Shown here: positions 22,453 through 34,910 of the stretch, piece by piece
How the letters are laid out: the number at the start of each line of letters is the position of its first letter
Position numbering within the stretch: the stretch's first letter is position 1
NCBI GenBank assembly: GCA_033398695.1
Contig: CM065814.1
Coordinates: 20,799,501-20,863,500 of the forward strand
From: Orobanche coerulescens
Lineage: Eukaryota > Streptophyta > Magnoliopsida > Lamiales > Orobanchaceae
Direction: 5' to 3'
Length of the DNA stretch: 64,000 bases
Position numbers and translations under genes: made by a program
The notes under the pieces: generated by a model
The model's database searches: none
Told to the model about the DNA's origin: nothing
The model's input: only the letters and a program-made list of their open reading frames with translations

Positions 22453-23444
22453 GGACAACACCCCATTTCATTTTACCTCGTTCTCTTTCACCCCTTATCC
22501 GATTTCTGAGAGTCCTGAGAGCCTTCCCCCACATTATAATCCTTGATTAGCCTTTCTACTTGGTGATTGAAGTTGGGAAACATCTTGGTTTGGTGTTCAA
22601 GCTCCAGGTGTTGAGTTCCGCCGAAGTGTTTCATCTTTCTCTTCCGAAATAAGGTATGTGAAGCTATCCCAGCCTAGAATTTGTATTATTTTACTGCTTA
22701 GGAGCATGCTACTGGAGTTATTAAGGTTTATTTGACAACTTAGCGAATCGTATATCATGCTTTAGCAGAATTGAGGGAATTTATACGAAGATTTTCATGG
22801 TTAAGTAGAATTGAAGTTGAGCCTTGATTTTGTTAAATATCGTGATGGAGTTTTCTGAAGATTATAGCATGCCTTAGCCAGTGAATTCGAAACACTCTTT
22901 TGATGAATAATGTTGTTAAGATTATCACATGTGTTTGGATGAATGTAGAGGGTGTTCTCCAAATAAATTCATGACTTGTAGGGATTTCTTAACCTTCATA
23001 TTTAAGATTAGAACGTAGTGATTAGGTGGTGTTAATGGTTTTGAACTTAATACCTTGGCAAGAAGAATTACTTGCGGAAGAACGAAACCGTGGAGCTGAA
23101 CTAAATTAGAACTCGATTGAAATATATTTTATAACCGAACCAAGTATTGGAATTGATAATTAGGAATCAAAGTGTGAATTTATGATGATTTGAATATCCT
23201 TGAACTCATAGACGTCGACTTTTCATCTCCGTTCTGGTCATTTAATTCGCCTAAGGTATGCCATTAGTTCGACCGATCGTTCGTCGAATATTTAAGCCAT
23301 GAACCGGCTAACTTAGAATGTAAGTCGGATGTAGTAGACATTAGATGTTCGTACGTTAGGATTGTTACGTAAGTTGAGTTGTCATTATTTTTCTATTGTT
23401 TAAGGTTCGAGCGTTGCGAACGGTTGATCGAAGGGGGCGGCCCT

Positions 23445-26273
23445 TGTGATACCCGAGCCTAACACTACTCACTTGGTCAATATGATTCATGCATAACTTG
23501 TTAATTATGTGTTATTTGGATTACTTGATGTTTCATGGTTCAGTTGATCTTATAGTTAATTTCACTACATAGAAATGTGCTAAACATTTGAACTAAAGTC
23601 TAAAACACAATCGTGGTATATGTTACGGGACTAAGTTATGTTATTCATAGTATTTCTAATACGAAAATAAAATATATGTAAAGATCTTATAAAACTCTAA
23701 GTACAGTTGGTAAGCCTAGAAGTCATAAAGGTGTCACTAATGTGTCTATCGGAGGTTAACTAGCTTATCTCGAGATTTTAGTCGGCGCGTGTACTGGGTA
23801 ACTTTAGATTGATGATTCAAGTGAATAACCATCATTTAATATACTAAGACGTGTCAAGTACCTTGATTCTTGTCAATACCCTATAGGATGCAATCTGTAA
23901 TTGCATGTGGTAACAGTGGTAAAATACTGTGATCTGTCTATACCTAATTCGTTTCAACTGCGGTGGGAATTGAACTTATCTTTTAGTTTATTGTATTAAT
24001 TATATGTTTTTAATAAATAAGTCCTTCCATTCTTATCTACAGTGTCGCATTTGTGAAGTTTTAGAAAGTTTGACAATAAACTCCTTCACTAGCATTTTCA
24101 ACATTGTTCGCATGAGTAATCGAGTTTAAGCAATAAAAATACACCCTAAACTTCTACGAAACCCTTTGAAAGATCATCCATACTTTAAATGAGGTCAATA
24201 TATACTAGGAACCGGTTGAAACACTCCAAGAACCGGATCATAACTACTTGAATCGATCAATTATTTCAAACCTAGTCTCTAGTAGTCATTCGAGGGTATT
24301 TTGGATATTTCACCTTCATAACCGACTTAACACACTTGGTTTATGGATAAAGCCGACCCTCAACCCTCATTTACAGTCTGGACATGAACAAGAAGCACCA
24401 CACTTTCAAAATTCACCAAAAATTCAAGAAGAAATCATCAAAACATCAACACCTCAATTCCTTTGACAATCAAGGTGAGTTTCATTTGTTTCTTCCTTGT
24501 TCTTGATATGTTTCTTAGCTATTTCTAAGGTGTGAGAGCTTTTATATGTTCTTAGACATGTTATAATGAATTCATCCATGGCTAACCCTTGTGTTAAATA
24601 TGGATTTATAAGGCTTAAAACTCACTAAGGCAATAAAGGAATCAATTCTGCCACCTTTTGGAATTAATGGTACATGTTACTTGATCCGTATGTTTCAGGT
24701 GTAGAAGTTTCAATATACTTGTTCTTAAGTACCTTAGGGATATTATTTCAAAAATTGGTGCAAATCCAACTTATATTCTAGTGGTTATAAGTAAAACAAA
24801 AACTGATTATGACAAGACTTTGATAAATTCTCTTAATCAAGTGTATTGTTATAAAACCATGGAATTTTAAGTTGTGAGAGTTGAATGGACTTTATAAACA
24901 GAGACTAATAGATTTATTAGTGAATTATAAGTTCAAAATTGATTGGTTAAAGGGATGGTATATGTCGATAAATAGACATAAAATATGTAGAACACCGATT
25001 ATGCATCATAGGAAGTGGTAAACTCTTTTGATATGAAGAGAGTTAAACCTTGCGTGTGGTATATAAATCCTTTAAACACATTACTTGAAATAGGTTCTGA
25101 AGATATATCATCACAAACACCCCCTATTGGTATAAATGTAAGGGTATTACCCGATCAAGGTAAGTAGAAATCCATCTCCAACTACAATGCATAAACATAG
25201 TATTGTTTGTATAACTAGTTGTTGAACTTGATGATATATTGAGTGTTCTATTGTATTGTATGATTGATCTGTATTATGCTTTTTGCACCTTACATGATCA
25301 TAACATCCATTAGCATCTCCACATGCATTCATAACAGGAGACTCACTAGTGTCTGCATGCATGGTACGATCATGGAAAAAAAAAAGAAAAATATTTTGTT
25401 GGCCGCTGCTAGAACACCGAGGCATGGTATATGCATGCTTTTATGATATATTTAGCACCGTAGATGCGTGCTTATATGATGTGTGGGACATGGTAGATGC
25501 ATGTTCTCATGATATATTTGGTGTGGTAGATGCATGCCTTATATATCTAGCATGGTAGATGCATGCCTTATGATATGACATGATATTGAGCTCATTCCGG
25601 TGCTTAGTACGTGGTTCAATGATCCGAAGGATAATATAATGATTTTGAGAGATTTTCATTAATGATCATATGTCATATGTTGCATCAGACATGATACATG
25701 CATGATTTCTACTGATTGGGCTTTAGCTCACGTAATTTATGCATTGTAGGTGATCCTGATGCTTGAGCATGTTCTCTCGCTGGATGGGTTGGAGTTCCAC
25801 TGTTGCTGAGGGTCGACGTACATGGATGACGACATGTCAGGCTTAACCATGGGCTTAACATGTTTTAGTTCTTGTTTCTGAACCTTGTTTTAAAAATATG
25901 TATTGTAGTAATGTACTCATGTGTTCGAGTGTCGGTGATGGTGTGAGGGGTACTTTAAGTTCACCTAGTATGTTTGTGTAACTTGTGAGGTTGTTTAATA
26001 TCGTAATGTAAAATAAATAAGTGAGTGATTTTGGAAGCTCGAAGTTTTGTTGTTTACCAATCTCTTGTAGTCATAGCTACGGGGATATTGATGTCATGAG
26101 TTTGTTTCGGATTGAGACTAGACGTCTCTGTGTGATACTTGTGTTGGTTTTATGTCACAGGTTTGGGATAGGTACTAACTTAGGAGAAACTTTGCCAAAA
26201 TTTCACCGTAATTTATAAGTACTAATATGATGTAAGACAGGTTAGGTTAGGTAGTTAGTGTGGGTGTGTTTCA
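23445..26273 (+). repeat. 5' LTR (2829 bp)
   Basis: Starts TGTGATACCCGAGCC and ends GTTTCA two bases before the primer site. Its first 1.09 kb matches 35205-36283 directly, and 24588-25390 matches 37471-36665 in reverse. A TATA-like GTGGTATATAAATCC lies at about 25058, and RY-type repeats at 25425-25580. Confidence 0.88.
25425..25580 (+). repeat. RY-type GATGCATGC repeats in LTR
   Basis: The motif GTAGATGCATGCYT or close variants recurs about every 35-45 bp (near 25431, 25461, 25493, 25528, 25557), with TATGATATAT between copies. ATGCATGC is palindromic and resembles the RY/Sph element bound by plant B3 factors. It lies downstream of the apparent TATA box. Confidence 0.6.
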
Positions 26274-26275
26274 GG

Positions 26276-26288
26276 TGGTATCGGAGCC
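26276..26288 (+). other. Primer binding site (tRNA-Met type)
   Basis: TGGTATCGGAGCC, one change from the usual TGGTATCAGAGCC, two bases after the LTR. Confidence 0.85.
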
Positions 26289-26352
26289 CAGCTTGTGCCC
26301 TGTAGACTCTCTCTGTACACGAGCTCAGAGCATGTGGAGTACAGCAAATCCA

Positions 26353-26358
26353 GTAAGT
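26353..26358 (+). promoter_or_regulatory. Leader splice-donor candidate
   Basis: CCAGTAAGTG lies 77 nt after the primer-site start. A pyrimidine-poor acceptor candidate (GATATAG, ending about 26414) precedes gag at 26492. Confidence 0.45.
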
Positions 26359-26491
26359 GTTGTTTTATTTGTGTGCACTCATATTTCATGAATTATATTG
26401 ACCATATGATATAGGGCTCAGTGATAACTAGAAAATAATACCGAGAACAAGAACCGAAGGCAGTGATGGGGGTAGGACACAAGATCCAGAT

Positions 26492-26838
26492 ATGACGTCC
26501 ACAAGTTCTGATCATGATCTGATTGGTCGATTGAGTGAACTAGTAGAAAAGCAATCTCAACAAATCCAACAACTCATCCAACAAAGAGACATGCGAGGAC
26601 AACAGGGAGATGATATGAATCAACCACCACCTCGAGTAGAACAAGTTGATTTAGATGGAGGAAGGTTCAGGAAGTTGAATCCCCCAAAATTTGAGAGCGC
26701 AGTGGATCCTACAGAAGCAGAGGATTGGCTAAGGACTATAGAAAACATGTTCCAATATAGTAAGGTTTCTGAAGAGAACAAGGTACTTTGTGCATACTTC
26801 ATGTTACGGGGCAGTGCAGGTCATTGGTGGGATACGAT
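26492..26838 (+). pseudogene. gypsy gag, N-terminal half
   Basis: Starts ATG at 26492. It has a Gln-rich coiled segment (LVEKQSQQIQQLIQQR), then capsid motifs FRKLNPPKFESAVDPTEAEDW, split here as FRKLNPPKFES and VDPTEAEDWLR, and YFMLRGSAGHWWDT. The frame is interrupted at 26838 by the nested element and resumes at 31064. Confidence 0.88.
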
Positions 26839-27229
26839 TGTAATACCCGTACTTTTATTGACTGTTTAACCTTGCCATTTTCCCTATTTCATCACTCTGT
26901 AAACTCTTGGTGATGTTGTCGATATTGTTATAGAGTTTCGTATCTTGTTTGGATCACAATCGTGTTGTTTAGACCTTGTGGAAGTGCTATGGGTCAGAGA
27001 AATAGCGCAAGCTAGGCCTAGGCTAATGCATGCTAATTCTGCTTGAGTAGCGCACGCTAGCTTTGAGCCATAGCGCGCGCTAAGGGACCAGTCAAGTCAG
27101 AACCAGTAACTCAGACTGCTTTCTGGACTGGCAGTCAATGCCCGCTAGGATTTCGTTAACGCACCTATTCGTGGTTAGTAGCGCGCGCTAACATCCGTCT
27201 GTAGCGCATGCTAACGGGATGGCGAGCAC
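26839..27229 (+). repeat. Truncated 5' LTR of the nested element
   Basis: Begins TGTAATACCCGTAC and tracks 29509 onward through the palindrome array (TAGCGCACGCTA, TAGCGCGCGCTA near 27050-27215). It stops at about 27229, where RT sequence begins. Confidence 0.85.
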
Positions 27230-28225
27230 CTCTATGCAAAATTTTCAAAATGTGAGTTCTGGTTGGAAGAAGTTATGTTTCTCGGCCATGTGATTTCGGC
27301 CGAAGGGGTTCGTGTAGACCCGCAGAAGATTGAGGCAGTGCTATATTGGGCACCGCCTAAAATTGTTAAGGAAGTTCGTAGCTTTTGGGGCTTGATGGGT
27401 ATTACCGTCGGTTTGTCGAGGGGTTCTCGAAACTCGCTCGGCCGTTTACGAAATTACTCCATAAAATGAAAAAGTTTGTTTGGACGACGGAGAGACAAAA
27501 GAGCTTCGATGAGATGAAGAGACGTTTGACTTCAGTACTGATTTTAGCTTTACCACAAGGTAGTGAGGGCTTTGCGGTTTATAGTGACGCTTCGGGTCAA
27601 GGTCTTGGTTGTGTGCTTATGCAGCATGATAAGACGATAGCTTTTGCATCCCGACAATTAAATCCGTATGAGATGAATTATCCTACTCACGATTTGGAGT
27701 TGGCCGCAATTGTCTTCACACTCAAGATTTGGCGGTGTTATTTGTATGGTTCTCCGTGTCGGATTTATACAGATCACAAGAGCCTGAAGTATATTTTCAG
27801 TCAGAAAGAGCTGAATATGAGACAGAGACATTGGTTAGAGTTGATAAAGGATTACGATTTGGAAATTCTTTACCACCCAGGAAAAGCCAATGTCGTCGCG
27901 GATGCTTTGAGCCGCAAATCAGCATCTCTTCAAATGCTCGAGGTTCTTACATCTCAGAAGAAGATTTGTCATGATTTAATCGAGCAAGGGATAGAAGTTT
28001 GGCTTAAACGAGTACAAAGGACAGTTGTGTACTCTCGAAATTACTTCGTCCTTGGTTGACGACATCAAAGGGAAACAGTGGAGTGACCCGATGATTTCTC
28101 AACTGAAGGAAGATGTAATTAAGGGAAAAGCTCCTGGCTTTATGGTTCACGAGGATAGTATTCTGAGATTTCAGGGCAGACTTTGTGTTCCGAATGATCT
28201 AGAGTTGAGGCAGAAGATTCTCTGA
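27230..28225 (+). pseudogene. RT C-terminus, RNase H and integrase finger start
   Basis: Starts in the RT thumb ([20 protein letters not shown]). A frameshift near 27400 joins to [13 protein letters not shown], then RNase H ([37 protein letters not shown]) and the linker [17 protein letters not shown] further frameshift lies near 28025, and a TGA at 28223-28225 replaces the expected Arg before the integrase finger. RNase H Asp, Glu and Asp are all present. Confidence 0.9.
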
Positions 28226-29472
28226 GAAGCCCATGCTATGCCTTACTCAATCCACCCCGGGACGAGTAAGATGTATAAGGACTTGAAACGAAATTTTTGG
28301 TGGAACAACATGAAGAAGGATGTCGCGGAATTTGTAGTACGGTGCTTGACGTGTCAACAAGTCAAGATCGAACATCAACGACCAACGGGGTTGTTGAAGC
28401 TGCTTCCCATTCCCGAGTGGAAGTGGGAAGACATCTCTATGGACTTCATCACCGGCATGCCGAGAACTAGGGCCGGAATGAATATGATTTGGGTAATCGT
28501 CGATCGGTTGACCAAGTCTGCACACTTCTTGGGTATTAAGGATACTTGGGGACCGGATCGATTGGCTCTAACTTTTATAGCTGAGATCGTAAGATTGCAC
28601 GGTGCCCCCAAGACCATTGTTTCTGATAGAAACGGTCGTTTCATATCGCATTTTTGGCAGGCTGTTCATCAGGCTTTGGGTACTGAGTTGAGATTGAGCA
28701 CGTCCTTTCATCCTCAGTCGGACGGTCAGACAGAGAGAACAATTCAGACATTGGAGTATATGTTGCGAGATTGTGCCTTAGACTGGAGTAATGATTGGGA
28801 GCTTCACTTACCGTTGATCGAGTTTGCTTACAATAATAGTTGGCATACGTCGATCAAAATGGCACCATTCCAGGCACTTTATGGTAGGCGATGTAGGTCG
28901 CCATTATGTTGGGACGAGGCTTCGGAGTTAATTGGAATGGAACCGGATATGTTGATGGAGACTAAGGAAAATATTTCTATTATCCGGGATCGATTGTTGA
29001 CCGCCCAGAGCCGTCAGAAATCTTATGTTGATACTCGTCGTCGACCATTAGAGTTCAAAGTGGGGGATCATGTCTTACTCAAGGTGTCGCCGAGCAGAGG
29101 GGTTTTCCGCTTCAGGAAAAAGGAGAAACTTAGTCCGAGATATATCAGACATTTCGAGATCTTGGACAGGGTTGGATATTTAGCTTATCGCTTGGCGTTG
29201 CCCCCAGCTTTAAGTCACGTCCATAGTGTTTTTCATGTGTCTCAGTTGAGAAAGTACGTTCCGGATCCAAGCCACGTTATCGACTATAGTGAGATTGACG
29301 TAATTACCTTTCTGGAGAGACCCGTGAAGATCCTTGAGCGTCGCGAGAAACAACTTCGGCATAAGACCATTCCACTAGTTAAAGTGCAATGGTCGAGACA
29401 TTGAGTCGAGGAGGCGACTTGGGAAACGGAAGAGAAGCTGCGGTCGGAGTACCCCGAACTTTTTATTTATTA
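28226..29472 (+). pseudogene. gypsy integrase and chromodomain-like end
   Basis: One long frame (28238-29404) has the HHCC finger (PYSIHPGTSKMY ... CLTC) and the catalytic Asp in MDFITGMP, Asp in IVSDRNGRF and Glu in DGQTERTIQTLE. It also has the GPY/F-like region and the C-terminal motif KVQWSRH. A TGA at 29402 (Gly expected) separates VEEATWETEE...YPELF. This is the best-preserved integrase in the window. Confidence 0.92.
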
Positions 29473-29496
29473 AGTTTCGGGATGAAACTTATTTTT

Positions 29497-29508
29497 AGAG
29501 GGGGAGAA
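29497..29508 (+). other. Polypurine tract
   Basis: AGAGGGGGAGAA directly before the LTR start at 29509, preceded by TTTCGGGATGAAACTT. Confidence 0.85.
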
Positions 29509-31063
29509 TGTAATACCCGTACTTTTATCGACTGTTTGACCTTGCCGTTTTTCTTATTTTGCCACTCTGTAAACTCTTGGTGATGTTGTCGATATTGTTA
29601 TAGAGTTTCGTATCTTGTTTGGATCACAATCGTGTTGAGTAGCGCGCTAATTCTACTTGAGTAGCGCATGCTAGCTTTGAGCCATGGCGCGCTAAGGGAC
29701 TACCAAAGTCGTAACCGAACTCATACCGCTCGGATCGCGCTAACGCGCTAGGAGTTCATTAACGCACGCTATTCGTGGTCAGTAACACACGCTAACATTC
29801 ATCCGTAGCGCACGCTAACGGGCTGGTCGGCAGAGGCAGTGAGGTTGTCAGGTTTTCTGGACTATCAAGTAACGTACGCTAGTATTCGGATAGCGCACGC
29901 TATAAGAGCTGCGTAGCGCACGCTAAAATCTTTAGAACCCTATTTTTGGGAATTTTGGGGTTTTTCCTAGATTCGTCCGATTTATTCATTTTGAAGCTTG
30001 AGAACCTTGAGATTATGATGTATCTATCCCATATACATGCTTTTCCTATGATTTTATGGATTGGTTTGTGCCGTGTTCGGACTTGTGAGGGTGTGGGTGA
30101 TTTTCCAAACTCTAGTTGTTTACCCTTGTATTTTCGTGAATCGTAAACGGGTTTTGGGAGTTTCTTCGTGAATTATGAGTACGGATTATTGATTATCATA
30201 TCCCTTACAAATCGTTTAGGTGTCGAAAGCGCGTTCTTGGACCTACCGAACTCATACTCTTTTCCATTCAATTTCTCGATGTCTCAAAGGCAAGTATATA
30301 TTTATGATTATATGTTCTCGACTTTGAAAGTAAGATATATGAATGGCATGATTGTTTATACCCACTCTGGGGTGGGCCAACAGGTCCCCTGAGGGTTTCG
30401 TAGCCTTTGGTGCAATTCCACGGATAATTTGGGTTAACCACCCTAGGGCGGGCCGACGGGTCCCCTGAGGGTTCCGTAGCCTCTGGTGCGGTTCCACGGT
30501 TGATCATGTAAATATTGATGTGATGCTATGAGATTTAGTTATTCCGGAATACTAGTCTTGAATTGATGAATTGACGATTACCTTTACTTTATTGTCGAGG
30601 AGTATTGTGTTTCATACTTGATATACTTGCACTAGCTATTCGACGGCTAACCCCTTTATGGGGGAAATACTCTTTATGTATTTCAGGTTCCAGGAGAGCG
30701 GATAGGCAGGTATCGGGTCGGCATGAAGATGATGGGAAAGCGTGATACTGTGTCTTATCTCCGGTTATGTTTTGTGTTCCTCCATTCAGTGTTGTTGTAC
30801 TGGAATGGTTATTGAATACTCGAGTATTGTTTGTTTTCAGTCTTCCTTGATGTTCCAGCCTGTGTTGCCGAGGTTTTGATTCTGTACTGTGATGTATTTG
30901 GATACATTGGACATGGTTTGAATACCCTTTGTATTGTCTTTCATTTGATTGTATTTGGACCTTCTCGGTCAAGTTTTATAGTTCCGCGTATGATTACCCT
31001 TGTGGGTCCCACGGTGGGGTTCACGACGCTTTAATATACCCTGAATAACTTTGGGGTGTTACA
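29509..31063 (+). repeat. 3' LTR of the nested element (1555 bp)
   Basis: Starts TGTAATACCCGTAC and ends TTGGGGTGTTACA. It holds a palindrome array (29640-29925), two subrepeats around 30361-30500 with the block gggtt.cgtagcct.tggtg, and the GCTAACCCC...TTTCAGG block near 30645-30690. Confidence 0.9.
29640..29925 (+). repeat. Palindrome array, TAGCGCACGCTA type, 23-bp pitch
   Basis: Site starts include 29640 (shortened), 29662, 29760, 29783, 29806, 29870, 29891 and 29914. Steps within trains are 21-23 bp. Perfect or near sites are TAGCGCACGCTA and TAACGTACGCTA. Confidence 0.88.
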
Positions 31064-31700
31064 ACGATAAGTGCTATTAAAAATGTGGCAACAATGACTT
31101 GGGCTAAGTTCAAGAAACTCTTCAGAAATAAGTACTTTACAGCTCCTGTTCGTGCAATGAAGATGAACGAATTTATACAGCTGAAACTGGGAAGCATGAC
31201 GGTTTCAGACTACATCTGTTGATTCGAAATGCTGTCCAGGTTTGCTGAGCATATGGTTAGCACAGAAGCACTAAAAGTGGAGAGGTTCCTTGAAGGCTTG
31301 AGACCGGAGCTATATAGAGATGTCAGCATGGCAGGAATTCAAGGAACGACTTATTCAATAGTTGCTGAGAGAGCATTGGTCGCAGAACAGGCAAAACTGA
31401 GGATTCAACAAGCACAAGAGGTTCAGCGTCAATCTGCCCAACGACAAGGCCAACGCTGGTTTAAGAATGAAAAGAAGAGACCACCTCAATCTCAGAATCC
31501 AAAGGCTGATTTTCCATCTAAAAAGGGGCATGAACATGGAGATCCAAGTAAGCGTATGAAGTCTGAATAGGGTAAACCCTTTGTACCATTAACAGCATGC
31601 CCTAATTGTGGAAAACAACATAGTGGAGTTTGCTTATTGGGTTCTAAAGTATGCTTTTCATGTGGACAACCTGGACATATGGCGAACGTTTGCCCAAACA
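31064..31700 (+). pseudogene. gypsy gag, C-terminal half with zinc knuckles
   Basis: Continues the split gag: TWAKFKKLFRNKYFTAPV, MTVSDYIC, then a TGA (31218) where Arg is expected, then FEMLSRFAEHMV and FLEGLRPELYRDV. A TAG occurs at 31568. Two Cys/His fingers follow: CPNCGKQHSGVC and CFSCGQPGHMANVC (31651-31692). Confidence 0.88.
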
Positions 31701-32375
31701 AGACAAAAGCCAAAGCACAGGAAAGGGTACCAGCTAGAGTTTACACAATAACCAGAGAAGCTGCTAAAGCAAATCCATCTATTATCACAGGTAACCTTCT
31801 TATCTTTGGTATTTCAACATCGGTATTATTTGATCCTGGTGCTACACATTCATTTGCATCTGCCGAGTATGTGAGAAGGCTGGGTAGAGTACCAGAAACA
31901 ATTTAGGTATGTTATAATGTAGTTACCCCCTCTGGAGATCCAAAACAAACAAATGAGATCATATGAGCGCGGTATTCCTGTTGAAAATAGGGAACTCTAT
32001 GCTAATTTAATTGTGTTGGACATGAATGACTGTGACATAATCTTGGGTATGGATTGGTTATCAAAATATCATGCTACTGTTGACTGTCGGAGAAAGATTG
32101 TGACACTCCAACCACCTGGGGAAGAAACTTTTTATTTTGTCGGGGTTAGTAAGAATTTTAGATTTCTAGTAATCTCGGCAATGAAGGCACAACGTCTATT
32201 AAACAGTGATTGTGAAGGCTATGTAGTAAGTGTAATGAGCATTGAAAAGCAAGATTACTCGAACGTCAATGAAGTACCAGTGGTGAAACAATACCGTGAA
32301 GTGTTTCCTGATGATCTACCGGGACTGCCACCAGATCGCGAAATAGAGTTTGTAATTAACTTTCAGCCGGGATAG
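31701..32375 (+). pseudogene. gypsy protease with altered active site
   Basis: VLFDPGATHSFAS stands where the family has D-S-G-A-T-H-S-F, so the catalytic triplet reads D-P-G. A stop (about 31904) and frame change follow, then DCDIILGMDWLSKYHATVDC and PDDLPGLPPDREIEF. A TAG at 32373 leads into RT. Confidence 0.85.
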
Positions 32376-33640
32376 GTACCAATATCAAAGTCACCATACA
32401 GAATGGCACCAGCTAAATTAAAGGAATTAAAGGCCCAGTTGCAAGAGTTGTTAGATAAAGGCCTCATTAGGCCTAGTTATTCGCCATGGGGAACGTCAAT
32501 ATTGTTCGTTCGTAAGAAGGATGGCTCCTTGAGGATGTGTATAGACTATTGAGAGCTCAACAAAGTCACGATCAAGAACAAGTATCCTTTGCCTCGAATT
32601 GATGCCTTGTTTGATCAACTTCAAGGAGCATCTATATTTTTCAAAATTGATCTGCGATCAGGGTACCATCAATTAAGGATAAAGGAAGAAGACATCCCAA
32701 AAACGGCATTCAGTACGAGGTATGGACACTATGAGTTTTTGGTGATGCCATTTGGCCTAACAAATTCCCCAGCATCATTTATGGATTTAATGAATAGAGT
32801 GTTTAAAGACTTCTTAGATAAGTTTGTTATCATGTTTATTGATGATATTCTCATATATTCAAAGACCAAAGAAGACCATACAGTGTATCAAAGGAAAGTT
32901 TTAGATGTCTTAAAACAAAAACAGTTATATGCTAAGTTTAAAAGGTGTGAATTCTGGTTAGATCGAGTGGTATTCTTGGGGCATGTTATATCTGGATTAG
33001 AGATTTCAGTAGACCCAAGCAAAGTTGAAGCAATCAATAACTGGCCACAACCCACAAATTCTACAGAAGTACGCAGCTTTCTTGATATAGATGGATATTA
33101 CCGTCGATTTGTAGAGGGATTCTCCAAGATTGCCTCTCTATTAACACAATTGACTAGAAAGAATGTTTCCTTCAAGTGGACAGAATCATGCGACCAAAGC
33201 TTTCAAGAACTGAAGAGGCGGTTGACATCGGCACCGATCTTGACCATTCCAGTGGGAACTGGAGGTTTTTAAGTCTACAGTGATGCTTCAAAGAATGGTC
33301 TGGGTTGTGTATTGATGCAGAATGGTAAAGTAATAAGATATGCATCTAGACAACTGAAGGAGTATGAAAAGAACTACACGACACATGATTTGGAACTTGC
33401 TGCGGTGGTGTTTGCACTTAAAATATGGAGGCATTACCTATATGGAGAACGCTGTGAAATTTATACTGATCACAAGAGCCTGAAATATTTCTTCACTTAG
33501 AAAGAATTGAATATGAGACAGCGCAGATGGTTAGAACTTGTTAAAGACTATGATTGTGTCATCAACTACCACCCTGGTAAAGCTACTGTAGTAGCAGATG
33601 CCCTAAGCAGAAAATCAGCACAATCCATTACGGCCATGAC
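32376..33640 (+). pseudogene. gypsy reverse transcriptase and RNase H
   Basis: RT motifs are [13 protein letters not shown] (TGA follows at 32549), [36 protein letters not shown] and [11 protein letters not shown] (catalytic Asp pair present). RNase H follows a TAA at about 33270: [36 protein letters not shown], another TAG, then [16 protein letters not shown]. Confidence 0.9.
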
Positions 33641-34910
33641 CTTGATCCAGAAGCCAGAATTACACGTTGATGAATATGGATGTAGAAATTATCCAACATG
33701 GATGGCTGGAAGCAAAATTTTCAACACTAACCCTTCGACCTACTTTAATAGATAGAATTCAGCAAGGTCAGAAAGAGGATCAAGAGTTAGAGAAAATAAA
33801 GAAGAACATTAAATTAGGAACCTCATCAGACTTCCAATTGTCAAAAGATGGTATTATTTGATCTAGAAATCGTTTATGTGTGCCTAATTTTAAAGATGTT
33901 CGCAAAGAAATATTACTAGAGGCGCACTCAACACCATATTCAGTACATCCAGGAGCAACCAAAATGTACAGAGACTTGAAATTACACTATTGGTGGCTAG
34001 GTATGAAAGAAGATATTGCACAATATGTGGAGCAATGTCTAACATGTCAATAGGTAAAAGTAGAGCATCAAAGACCAGCAGGCACCTTGCAACCTTTATT
34101 TGTTCTAAAATGGAAGTGGGAGGACATTACGATGGATTTTGTGACAGGTTTACCAAGAACGGTGAAGGGACATGATTCTATCTGGGTTATAGTTGATCGA
34201 TTGACAAAATCTGCTCACTTTCTCCCAGTTTGTATGACATACTCCATCAATTGCTATGCTCAACTATATTTACAGGAAATAGTTAGGCTACATGGAGTCC
34301 CATTATCTTTTGTATCATACAGAGATTCACGATTTGTATCAGCTTTTTGGAAGAGCTTGCATAGAGCATTGGGTACCCACTTGTCTTTCTGCACTGCTTA
34401 TCATCCACAGTCGGATGGGCAATCATACAGAACTATACAAACTCTTGAATATATTCTCAGATCGTGTGTTATGGACTTTTAAGGCCAGTGGAGTAAACAT
34501 TTACCCCTAATTGAATTCTCCTACAATAACAGTTATCGGAGTACAATATGAATGGCTCCTTATGAAGCTCTGTATGGCCGGAAGTGTCGATCACCAGTAC
34601 ATTGGGATGAGGTTGGTGAAGGAAGAGTTTTAGGTCCTAATATGATTCAAGAAATGACAGAAACAGTTTCACTAATCAGAGAAAGAATGAGAACAACTCA
34701 AAGTAGACAAAAGAGTTATGCAGATACCAGAAGGAGAGCACTGGTTGCCGTAGGTGATCGAGTATTCCTAAAAGTTTCTCCAATGAAGGAAATAATGAGA
34801 TTTGGTAAGAAAGGAAAACTGAGTCCAAGATACATTGGGCTATTTCCTATTACTGAGCAGGTTGGTGAAGTGGCTTATCGACTAGAGTTGCCAGCATTAA
34901 TGTCTTAGAT
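33641..34910 (+). pseudogene. gypsy integrase with two catalytic residues lost
   Basis: The finger ([16 protein letters not shown] ... CLTCQ) and the first Asp (MDFVTGLP) are present. The second motif reads FVSYRDSRF where the family has VSDRD, and the third reads DGQSYRTIQ where the family has S/T-E-R. So the triad is D,Y,Y. Several stops are also present (about 33859, 34051, 34480, 34549, 34906). Confidence 0.88.

Larger units (their letters stand above)
21534..23444 (+). repeat. gypsy LTR fragment, truncated by a later insertion
   Basis: It opens with a worn TGTAATATTCGTAC-type start (ATAATATTCGTAC) and follows the course of the LTR at 61520: CGACTTGCTTGTAACC, then a palindrome array (22060-22432), TATA box and leader. 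It is cut at 23444 where the next gypsy LTR begins. The rest of this LTR is not recognised on the other side of that element. Confidence 0.75.
26839..31063 (+). mobile_element. Internally deleted gypsy element nested in gag
   Basis: The acgat duplication is exact (26834-26838 and 31064-31068). It keeps the first 391 bp of the 5' LTR. It has lost the rest of that LTR, the primer site, gag, protease and most of RT. It retains the RT end, RNase H, integrase, chromodomain-like end and a 3' LTR of 1555 bp. The intact duplication shows the deletion happened after insertion. Confidence 0.93.
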
